A stretch of DNA of 13,444 nucleotides from Legionellales bacterium. Its GTDB lineage: Bacteria; Pseudomonadota; Gammaproteobacteria; PIVX01. Below are positions 1 to 6,253 of the stretch, in pieces. The stretch is taken from the NCBI GenBank assembly GCA_013215905.1, contig JABSQI010000023.1, positions 1 through 13,444 on the forward strand, in the 5' to 3' direction. The notes under the pieces were generated by a model. That model was given only the letters and a program-made list of their open reading frames with translations. It made no database searches and was not told where the DNA came from. The translations under genes were made by a program, and so were the position numbers. Numbering within the stretch: the stretch's first letter is position 1; every line of letters starts with the position of its first letter.

Positions 1-105
1 AAATTTATCTTGATCATTTATAACTTCAGGCTGACCAAGCAAGACTTCCAACTCATGAAATCTATCAGTTAAATTTTCTAATTTATCCCAAAAATTCACG
101 TTCAT
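1..105 (-). CDS. prfA: Peptide chain release factor 1, N-terminal fragment (runs off the left edge)
   Basis: Only the first 35 codons are visible, starting from the ATG at 105 and reading leftwards out of the window. Release factor 1 recognises UAA and UAG stop codons and triggers peptide release on the ribosome. The visible part has the typical RF1 N-terminal helix pattern, including the stretches KLENLTDRFHELEVLLGQPE and VINDQDKF; RF2 begins differently and has a longer N-terminal region. The catalytic GGQ motif lies outside the window. The ATG is 9 nt after the damX stop and has no clear Shine-Dalgarno sequence, so it is probably co-transcribed with damX and perhaps translated by coupling. 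Being next to damX is unusual, since prfA commonly follows hemA. The family call rests on a short N-terminus. Confidence 0.75.
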   Translation of the reverse strand, partial: MNVNFWDKLENLTDRFHELEVLLGQPEVINDQDKF

Positions 106-114
106 AGTTACAAA

Positions 115-1791
115 TCAAATTTTTGGGTTGTTTTTAGAGGCATTGGAACTTAGTTTTACAATATTTTGAATTTCAGATATTTTTCTAATCCAAGGATTAT
201 TTTTTCTAAGTTTGAAAGGCATTTTAGCTATAGCAAGTCTAGCGTCTTCCTTAGTTCTATATGAACCATAAATAACTGCATACCATACCTTTTCCTGTTG
301 ATTATTTAAATAGTAGTTAGCTTCGGTTTCTAATTTATTATCTGTAATAAATTTAGCAGCTGTTACAGAACTATTTGCCGCCATAAGTTGAATAGTATAA
401 TTAGAACCAGAATCCTGTAAAATTAAATCGGCGCGTTCATTTATAACATTAGAACTCTCAATATACGGCTCTATACTTTTTTGAATACTCTTTGTATCAT
501 GGGTCAATTTACTTTCCTTCTTTATATCTAAGGAAAGTTTATCTTCAGGCGGTTTTTCATTACTGTGTTTATTCAAATTAACATCTTCTTGTTTCGATTG
601 TTTTATTTTTCTTTCAGAGAACTCATTATTTTTATTTTCTTGAACTACTTCTTTATCTAACGTTTTTATAGAAAAATCTCCAATTAAATCGTTCTCTTCA
701 ATTGATTGGTTATCTTGCTTAGCTTCACTATCTACTGATAATTTCTTATTCTTAGCACTATCATCTATATTTAAAAACACATTTTGTTGTTTCTCAATAT
801 CATCTAATTCAATTAAATTTTCAGATAATGCCTTATCCTCGACAGATGTATTTTTTTGTAGTTTTAAAAATTGCTCTTCTGAAGAAGAAAAGGTTTTATT
901 GGAAGATAATTTCTGTGAATTATAAAAGAGAAATCCAGATATTATTACGAGAACAACAGCACTAATAAAAAAAATATTCTTGTTATTTTGTATTATTGAG
1001 TTAGACGTACCATTCTCAACAACTTTATCTATTAACATGCGTCTAGCTTTATCATTAATTATTGTAAAATTACCGTCTGAGTCTCTAAATATTTTTTTTA
1101 TATCCTTATATGACAGAAGTATTTCTTCCTCTGGTAATCCAGAACTAATCAAGCAATGCTTAATATAAGACTGAGTTTGTTGAAAATTCAACGATTTTAA
1201 CTCCAACACAGTCAGATTTTGTTCATATTCAAGTGCAGAATAAGTTAATTTTAATCGATCTCTAAAACTAATATCAGCCACTAAGATAAAACGGATCCTA
1301 GAATTAATATCAAATTCATTAGTCCATTCTTTTATTATTAATAATATTTCTTCGCTCAATTTATCTGCATCATCTAAAGCAATAATGTATTTAATATCAT
1401 CTGATGGTAGATGCGCATTAATCATTTTTAGAGAAGAATTTGAAATTTCATTTTGAGCAAATCCCAAACTAGCATTTATTACACTAATAAATTTTTCAAC
1501 GCTCCATTCTGGTTCAACTTGAATAGTAACACACGATGCTTTTAAAATTATTTTCTGATTAAAAAAATTAATAAAAGTAGTTTTACCAATCCCACTCTCA
1601 CCTAAAATAACTTCTAAAAGATTGTTATGATTAATAAGATGTGCCAAAAGATCACTATAATCTTCCCACTGTGCAATCTTATATATTTCATTAGGATTTA
1701 TCCCAAATGGCTCATTTTCTAAGCCAAACTCTTGCCAATAATATTTATTAGTATTCAATTCATTACTAACTACAGAAGAATTTGAACTCAT
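115..1791 (-). CDS. damX: DamX-like cell-division protein: AAA ATPase, transmembrane segment and SPOR domain
   Basis: An inner-membrane protein of about 558 residues. From the chosen start, an ExeA/DamX-type AAA domain comes first, with Walker A GESGIGKT at about 64-71 and Walker B IIALDDAD at about 136-143. One transmembrane helix follows at about 272-290, then a long polar K/E/S/N-rich linker, then a C-terminal SPOR domain at about 464-543 (NYTIQLMAA through WYAVIYGSY). SPOR domains bind denuded septal glycan, so the protein probably acts at the division site with the ATPase inside and SPOR in the periplasm. Escherichia coli DamX lacks the ATPase part; the longer ExeA-like form occurs in other gammaproteobacteria. 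A longer frame opens at 1815, but ATG 1791 has an AGGAG sequence at good spacing and sits 1 nt past the aroB stop, so I prefer it. It is third in the aroK-aroB-damX-prfA operon. Confidence 0.85.
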   Translation of the reverse strand: MSSNSSVVSNELNTNKYYWQEFGLENEPFGINPNEIYKIAQWEDYSDLLAHLINHNNLLEVILGESGIGKTTFINFFNQKIILKASCVTIQVEPEWSVEKFISVINASLGFAQNEISNSSLKMINAHLPSDDIKYIIALDDADKLSEEILLIIKEWTNEFDINSRIRFILVADISFRDRLKLTYSALEYEQNLTVLELKSLNFQQTQSYIKHCLISSGLPEEEILLSYKDIKKIFRDSDGNFTIINDKARRMLIDKVVENGTSNSIIQNNKNIFFISAVVLVIISGFLFYNSQKLSSNKTFSSSEEQFLKLQKNTSVEDKALSENLIELDDIEKQQNVFLNIDDSAKNKKLSVDSEAKQDNQSIEENDLIGDFSIKTLDKEVVQENKNNEFSERKIKQSKQEDVNLNKHSNEKPPEDKLSLDIKKESKLTHDTKSIQKSIEPYIESSNVINERADLILQDSGSNYTIQLMAANSSVTAAKFITDNKLETEANYYLNNQQEKVWYAVIYGSYRTKEDARLAIAKMPFKLRKNNPWIRKISEIQNIVKLSSNASKNNPKI

Positions 1792-1792
1792 A

Positions 1793-2869
1793 TTAACTCC
1801 TATAAACCTCATCAAGGGCTTGTCTTAGCACATCAATAGACAAATCTTGGCATATCTTGCCACACCCAATACCATCTAATAATACCATTCTTATGCTTTC
1901 TTGATAATTTTTTTTATCACTTAACATACTATTTAGAATATCTTCTCTTGTTACCTGCGTACCTAAACATACTGGTAAATTTAGTTTCTGGAGCAAATTT
2001 TTGACTCTTTTAATATCAAATTCTGACAACATCCCTAATAAACAGGAAACTTTAGTTGCAAATACTAACCCAATTGCTACGGCCTCTCCATGTAAAAAAT
2101 AACTATAGTTGGTTATTCTTTCTAAAGCATGTGCCAAGGTATGTCCTAAATTAAGCAATGTCCTAATATTTGACTCATTTTCATCAATACTCACAATATC
2201 GGCTTTAAATTTACAACATTTTTCTACAATATCCGCTAATACTATACTATCTCTTGCTAAAATCATTTTTGTACTTCTCTCAAGCCAACAAAAAAATTGT
2301 TTATCAAATAATAAGCCATATTTGATGACCTCACTCATAGCAGAAAGAAATTCTTTATTTTCCAGGGTCTTAATAAAATTCATATCGATAAATACAGCTT
2401 TCGGTGGATAAATAACGCCCAGGATATTTTTGCCAAGTGCATGATTGACAGCTGTTTTACCTCCTATGGATGAATCTACCATAGCTAATAAACTAGTTGG
2501 AATTTGGATACAATCAACCCCTCTAAAATACAATGCGGCCAATAGCCCAGCAAAGTCACCAACCATACCTCCTCCTAAGGCAATGATTGTAGTTTTTTTT
2601 GTATATCTTTTCTCCAATAAGATAGATGTAGCGTTATCAAGTAAAGATAACTTTTTACTACTCTCACCAGCGGGCAGTACATAGTGTTCTATTTCCAGAT
2701 TAGCCAATAGTTTTTTAAATTTACCTAGATAAATTTCTGCAACATTTTCATCTGTGACTACTAACACTTGTGAGTGGCATATTGAGCTTAGAAAGGCAGA
2801 ATAATCTTCAAATATTGAGCCAAAATACACACGATAATCATTTGTTTTACTTAAAATTTGAATATTCAT
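1793..2869 (-). CDS. aroB: 3-dehydroquinate synthase
   Basis: AroB converts DAHP to 3-dehydroquinate, the second step of the shikimate pathway, using NAD and a divalent metal in the cytoplasm. The 358-residue product has the expected length and all signature regions: the dinucleotide-binding GGGMVGD near 99-105, the segment from PTSLLAMVDSS to IGGKT near 124-139, and the metal and active-site motifs SEVIKYG near 179-185, NLGHTLAH near 240-247 and HGE near 260. It looks complete and active. ATG 2869 is chosen because the protein then begins directly with the usual first beta strand. A GTG three codons upstream (2878) would give 361 residues; neither start has a good Shine-Dalgarno sequence. 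It lies about 30 nt downstream of aroK and almost abuts damX, so it is probably in the same transcript. Confidence 0.95.
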   Translation of the reverse strand: MNIQILSKTNDYRVYFGSIFEDYSAFLSSICHSQVLVVTDENVAEIYLGKFKKLLANLEIEHYVLPAGESSKKLSLLDNATSILLEKRYTKKTTIIALGGGMVGDFAGLLAALYFRGVDCIQIPTSLLAMVDSSIGGKTAVNHALGKNILGVIYPPKAVFIDMNFIKTLENKEFLSAMSEVIKYGLLFDKQFFCWLERSTKMILARDSIVLADIVEKCCKFKADIVSIDENESNIRTLLNLGHTLAHALERITNYSYFLHGEAVAIGLVFATKVSCLLGMLSEFDIKRVKNLLQKLNLPVCLGTQVTREDILNSMLSDKKNYQESIRMVLLDGIGCGKICQDLSIDVLRQALDEVYRS

Positions 2870-2902
2870 TTGAGGCACAAATACTTAAATACAATAACTA
2901 AG

Positions 2903-3418
2903 CTAACTATCAATCAAGACTTTCTTTATAGAATGGGCTACGCTCTTAGGGCTAAAGCCACTAGTATCAAACACATGATCAGCTATGTCTTGATAAAAAG
3001 GATTAAATTTTTTTTGCAATTTTTGTAAGGTATATAGTAGCTCATCTGTCTCATTTAACTGAGGCCTTCTAGAATCTTCTTTTGTTCTCTCTAATTGCAC
3101 ATTAACGTTCAATCTAAGGTAGATTACTCTACCACGAGAAGATAATAAAAGTCTATTTGCCTCTGATGCTACTATATTTCCTCCAGTTGCTAAAACTATA
3201 CCTGTTTTTTCAGTTAGTTCTTTCAGGACACATTTTTCTCTTTTTTTAAAACCAATTTCTCCTTCTAAATCAAATATCCATGAAACTGAAACACCTGTTT
3301 TTTGTTCAATTATTCTATCAGTATCATAAAATTCCATGCCTAATTCTTGTGCTAAATATTTACCGATAGTACTTTTACCAGCCCCCATAGGACCGATGAG
3401 AAAAACATTCTCTTTCAT
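2903..3418 (-). CDS. aroK: Shikimate kinase
   Basis: This enzyme phosphorylates shikimate to shikimate 3-phosphate with ATP, the fifth step towards chorismate. The 171-residue protein matches the normal family size. Visible motifs are the Walker A loop GPMGAGKST (9-17), the shikimate-binding region with the DTD of FYDTDR (about 30-35), the conserved glycines of LATGGNIV (about 76-83), and the lid segment KEDSRRPQL (about 113-121) with its arginines. The ATG at 3418 follows an AAGG sequence at usable spacing. It is the first gene of the operon with aroB, damX and prfA, and its promoter must lie in the 163-nt region shared with divergent mrcA. Genes for type IV pilus assembly, which often precede aroK in related bacteria, are not here. 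Confidence 0.95.
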   Translation of the reverse strand: MKENVFLIGPMGAGKSTIGKYLAQELGMEFYDTDRIIEQKTGVSVSWIFDLEGEIGFKKREKCVLKELTEKTGIVLATGGNIVASEANRLLLSSRGRVIYLRLNVNVQLERTKEDSRRPQLNETDELLYTLQKLQKKFNPFYQDIADHVFDTSGFSPKSVAHSIKKVLIDS

Positions 3419-3453
3419 AGATACTGCCCTTACAAATCAATTCTTGTGGCATA

Positions 3454-3478
3454 GTGAATAATTCACAGCACATATGTG
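3454..3478. promoter_or_regulatory. Two adjacent palindromes in the aroK/mrcA divergent control region
   Basis: A perfect 13-bp palindrome, GTGAATAATTCAC (3454-3466, central base unpaired), is followed 2 bp later by the perfect 10-bp palindrome CACATATGTG (3469-3478). Both lie in the 163-bp spacer between divergent aroK and mrcA, on the aroK-proximal side. Twofold-symmetric sites between divergent promoters are often repressor or activator sites, but no known operator is recognised. Function is an inference from position and symmetry. Confidence 0.35.
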
Positions 3479-3511
3479 TCATATTACTAAATAAAATGTT
3501 AGATCAAAAAA

Positions 3512-3540
3512 TTTCATTGTTATACAGAAAAATATATACT
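3512..3540 (+). promoter_or_regulatory. Weak candidate sigma70 promoter for mrcA
   Basis: A good -10 hexamer, TATACT (3535-3540), lies 41 bp before the TTG start of mrcA. With a 17-bp spacer the -35 would be TTTCAT (3512-3517), a poor match. The region is so AT-rich that -10-like sequences are expected by chance, so this is a suggestion only. Confidence 0.2.
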
Positions 3541-3581
3541 ATACCATAACAGCTTATACCCAACTAAATTAAGAGAATAAA

Positions 3582-5900
3582 TTGCTATTAATAAAACCAT
3601 TTGAACATTTTTTTGGCAAAAGCTTGCTAGCCATCGGTAGCTTATTTTTATCTTTTTTAATATTTGCTGGTTTAGCTTATATCTATCTTGAGGTGAACTT
3701 GCCAGATGTTGAGACTCTAAAAGATATCCATTTTCAAGAACCTTTAAGGATTTATTCAGCTAATGGCAAATTAATTGAAGAATTTGGTAGTAAGCGCTGT
3801 ATACCAGTCAAAATTAAACAAGTTCCTCGCATTTTTATTAAAGCTATATTAGCTACAGAAGATCAAAGATTTTTTGAACATCCAGGGATTGATTTACCAG
3901 GCTTAGTAAGAGCCACCATTAATATCTTAAAAACAGGTGAAAAGAGTCAAGGAGCAAGTACTATCACAATGCAAGTAGCAAGAAATTTTTTTCTAACTAG
4001 AAAAAAAACGTATGCTAGAAAAATAAGAGAAATCCTTTTAGCAATAAAAATAGATAAAGAACTGTCAAAAGAGAAAATATTAGAATTATACTTAAACAAA
4101 ATATACTTTGGTCAAGGAGCCTATGGAGTAGCTGCAGCTTCAAAGACTTACTACAATAAAAATTTACATGAGCTTTCTTTAGCACAATTTGCGATGTTAG
4201 CTGGTCTACCCCAAGCTCCATCAAGAATTAATCCAATTGTAAATCCCAAAGCCGCTCTTAAAAGAAGAAAGCACGTACTAAACAGAATGCTAGATGAGAA
4301 TGCAATAAGTAACAAAGAGTACCTAGAAGCAATACAACAACCTATTACTGCTAAGTATTATAATAAACAGATTGAAGTTCATGCCCCTCATGCTGCTGAA
4401 TTAATTCGCAAAATCCTGTATCAAAAATTTGGGGATGATCTTTATAATAGCGGATACAAAATATACTGCACTATTCAAAAAGACAAACAAAAATATGCCA
4501 ACAAATCTATACAAAATGCTATTGAAAATTACGATAAAAGACATGGATATAGGGGAGCATTAGACAATATAGATACTGTTGATGCAGTCCAGTGGAATAA
4601 ATATCCTTCTTCCAACAAATATAAATTAGCCATTGTAACCAAAGTCGAATCTATCGGGATTGATGCTCAATTGGAAAACTCTTCATTTATTAAAATAGAC
4701 ATGAAAAACATGTCCTGGGCAAGAAAAAATTTGCCAAATGGTAAAATAGGCAAAGCAATACAACATCCAGATGAAATAGTAAAAGTAGGAGATATTATTC
4801 ATGTCAGCCAAAAAAATAATTCATTATGGCAACTAGATCAGATCCCTGAAATTGAAGGCGCTTTTATTGCAATTAACCCACAAAACAATCACATAGAAGC
4901 GCTAGTTGGTGGATATGATTTTAGCCTAAATAGCTACAATCATGTAACCCAAGCCAAAAGACAGCCTGGCTCTAGTTTTAAACCTTTCATCTATGCTGCT
5001 GCACTGGAGAAAGGTTATACATTAGCAGATAAAATTAATGACGCACCGATAGTCAAAAAAGACCAAAGCCAAGATAGTTTAGTTTGGAGACCAAAAAACG
5101 ATAACCATAAATTTTCAGGGCTAACAAGTTTAAGAAATGGATTAATGTTATCAAAAAATTTAGTATCTATTAGATTACTAGAAGCACTAGGGTTAGACTA
5201 TACAAGATCGTTTGTTGAGAAATTTGGTTTTTCTCTTAAAGACATCCCCAACTCATTGTCTATGGCTCTTGGAAGCGCTAACGTAACCCCACTAGAATTA
5301 TCGGCTGCTTGGGGACCATTTGCCAATGGAGGAAAAAAATGCTCTCCGTTTTTAGTAAACAAAATAATAAATGCTAAAGGTGAGGTAGTCTATTTAAAAG
5401 AACATAATGTAACAGAAGAAAAAGAGCAAGTTCTGAGCCCACAGGTAGCCTATTTAATTACTGACGTCTTAAAAAATAGTATATATCATGGTAACACTGG
5501 TAGAACAACCAGAAAAAAAATTAATAGATTAGATATTGCTGGGAAAACCGGAAGCACAAACGATAATAAAGACGCTTGGTTTGCAGGTTATCATAAATCA
5601 TTAGTTGCTATCAGCTGGATTGGTTTTGATGTTCCTAGATCAATTTATGAATATGGATACAAAGCAGCTTTACCAGCATGGCTAGACTTCATGGCACAAG
5701 TTCTAAAACAAACTCCAGAGAGTAGAATCCCTGAACCCAAAAATATGCTTAGAGTAAGAATTGATCCAAGGACTAGTCTACTAGCTAGTAGTGAAAATGA
5801 TGGAAGCTTCTTTGAACTTTTTAGAGAAGGGAATGCCCCAACGACATATACCCAACCAGAAGATATTGATCTTGCTAATATGAAAGAATACCTATTTTAA
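3582..5900 (+). CDS. mrcA: Penicillin-binding protein 1A (bifunctional glycosyltransferase/transpeptidase)
   Basis: A class A PBP that polymerises lipid II into glycan strands and cross-links them in the periplasm. The 772-residue protein has a short cytoplasmic N-terminus, a membrane anchor at about 13-35, and a GT51 domain with the catalytic glutamate in EDQRFFEH (E93) and the motif SQGASTITMQ (122-131). An inserted OB-like region with RGALDN follows. The transpeptidase domain carries SSFK (serine 464, lysine 467), SKN (524-526) and KTGST (655-659). All catalytic motifs are intact. It is somewhat shorter than Escherichia coli PBP1A, mostly at the C-terminus. The start is TTG, preceded by a purine-rich AAGAGAA; no ATG or GTG occurs before the GT domain, so TTG is the only sensible choice. 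It diverges from aroK. Confidence 0.95.
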   Translation: MLLIKPFEHFFGKSLLAIGSLFLSFLIFAGLAYIYLEVNLPDVETLKDIHFQEPLRIYSANGKLIEEFGSKRCIPVKIKQVPRIFIKAILATEDQRFFEHPGIDLPGLVRATINILKTGEKSQGASTITMQVARNFFLTRKKTYARKIREILLAIKIDKELSKEKILELYLNKIYFGQGAYGVAAASKTYYNKNLHELSLAQFAMLAGLPQAPSRINPIVNPKAALKRRKHVLNRMLDENAISNKEYLEAIQQPITAKYYNKQIEVHAPHAAELIRKILYQKFGDDLYNSGYKIYCTIQKDKQKYANKSIQNAIENYDKRHGYRGALDNIDTVDAVQWNKYPSSNKYKLAIVTKVESIGIDAQLENSSFIKIDMKNMSWARKNLPNGKIGKAIQHPDEIVKVGDIIHVSQKNNSLWQLDQIPEIEGAFIAINPQNNHIEALVGGYDFSLNSYNHVTQAKRQPGSSFKPFIYAAALEKGYTLADKINDAPIVKKDQSQDSLVWRPKNDNHKFSGLTSLRNGLMLSKNLVSIRLLEALGLDYTRSFVEKFGFSLKDIPNSLSMALGSANVTPLELSAAWGPFANGGKKCSPFLVNKIINAKGEVVYLKEHNVTEEKEQVLSPQVAYLITDVLKNSIYHGNTGRTTRKKINRLDIAGKTGSTNDNKDAWFAGYHKSLVAISWIGFDVPRSIYEYGYKAALPAWLDFMAQVLKQTPESRIPEPKNMLRVRIDPRTSLLASSENDGSFFELFREGNAPTTYTQPEDIDLANMKEYLF

Positions 5901-5933
5901 TAGACCATAGTTCATTAAAAGCAAGAGGCTTGG

Positions 5934-6104
5934 ATGCAAACTATCTATTATCCCCAGACATTCATGTTTGAACTAAAAATGTTCGGGAATGGGATTTGTT
6001 TTATCCTGGAATTCGAAAATTTGAACGTATCTCCATCTAATTATGTTATAAAAACTAACACACAACAAACTTCGGAATATAAGGCTAAACGTTACTTTAA
6101 CTAA
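5934..6104 (+). CDS. Possible small protein, 56 residues, unrecognised
   Basis: An ATG frame of 56 codons starts 33 nt after the mrcA stop. It is preceded by AAGAGG at 5-nt spacing (5923-5928), one of the better Shine-Dalgarno sequences in this window. The product begins MQTIYYPQTFMFELKMFGNG, has a mixed hydrophobic/aromatic first half and a polar, lysine-rich end, and shows no signal peptide or membrane helix. I do not recognise a family. It may be a real small gene co-transcribed with mrcA, a fragment of a lost gene, or chance. Its end overlaps the left member of the inverted pair at 6097-6117. Confidence 0.35.
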   Translation: MQTIYYPQTFMFELKMFGNGICFILEFENLNVSPSNYVIKTNTQQTSEYKAKRYFN

Positions 6105-6117
6105 GATGGTATAACAA
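6097..6117 (+). repeat. Left member of an inverted pair flanking the acyltransferase
   Basis: TTAACTAAGATGGTATAACAA matches the reverse complement of 8245-8262. Ten bases, GGTATAACAA, are exact; the flanking eight match at seven positions after a 3-nt gap. The two copies are about 2.1 kb apart and enclose the tandem repeat and the acyltransferase. They could be worn ends of an inserted element or members of a dispersed AT-rich repeat. No transposase lies between them. Confidence 0.3.
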
Positions 6118-6157
6118 CAACAAGCAATTTGTTAAAATAATAATTTCGTTATATTTA

Positions 6158-6253
6158 ATGGATTATTTGCAAATTATTTCATATAATAATTTAGATCCTA
6201 TAGATCCTATAGATCCTATAAATCCTATAAATCCTATAAATTTGAAATTATGA
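6158..6253 (+). CDS. Possible 31-residue leader peptide with Asp/Asn-Pro-Ile repeats
   Basis: An ATG frame of 31 codons (MDYLQIISYNNL, then DPI three times, NPI twice, then NLKL) ends at a TGA overlapping the acyltransferase ATG as ATGA. Such overlaps often couple translation of two genes. The repeat part is the 9-bp tandem array, which is a multiple of three, so changes in copy number keep the frame and the overlap. There is no clear Shine-Dalgarno sequence before its ATG, nor a good one before the acyltransferase ATG. The frame is short and could be chance; no family is recognised. Confidence 0.3.
   Translation: MDYLQIISYNNLDPIDPIDPINPINPINLKL
6194..6238 (+). repeat. 9-bp tandem repeat, five copies
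   Basis: Three perfect copies of GATCCTATA are followed by two of AATCCTATA, ending 11 bp before the acyltransferase ATG. The split into three and two variants suggests growth by duplication of units. Each unit contains CTATA, which resembles a -10 element, so copy number could change promoter spacing. In the frame starting at 6158 it encodes DPI/NPI tripeptides. This is a typical form for a variable-number repeat. Confidence 0.95.

Noticed and set aside
980..1168. Open frame on the plus strand inside damX
   Set aside because: It is antisense to the AAA and membrane part of damX, has no start signal and no recognisable product.
1792..1815. Upstream ATG at 1815 as the damX start
   Set aside because: It overlaps the aroB end and has no ribosome-binding sequence as good as the AGGAG before ATG 1791.
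2109..2684. Two plus-strand open frames inside aroB
   Set aside because: Both are antisense shadows of strongly conserved aroB coding sequence.
4015..4224. Minus-strand open frame inside mrcA
   Set aside because: Antisense shadow of the conserved GT51 domain.
5952..5993. Terminator hairpin after mrcA (CATTC/GAATG and GAAC/GTTC pairs)
   Set aside because: The pairing is broken by unpaired bases, has no clean T-tract, and lies inside the possible small gene.
6194..6238. CRISPR-like array
   Set aside because: The units are 9 bp, contiguous and without spacers; this is a simple tandem repeat.
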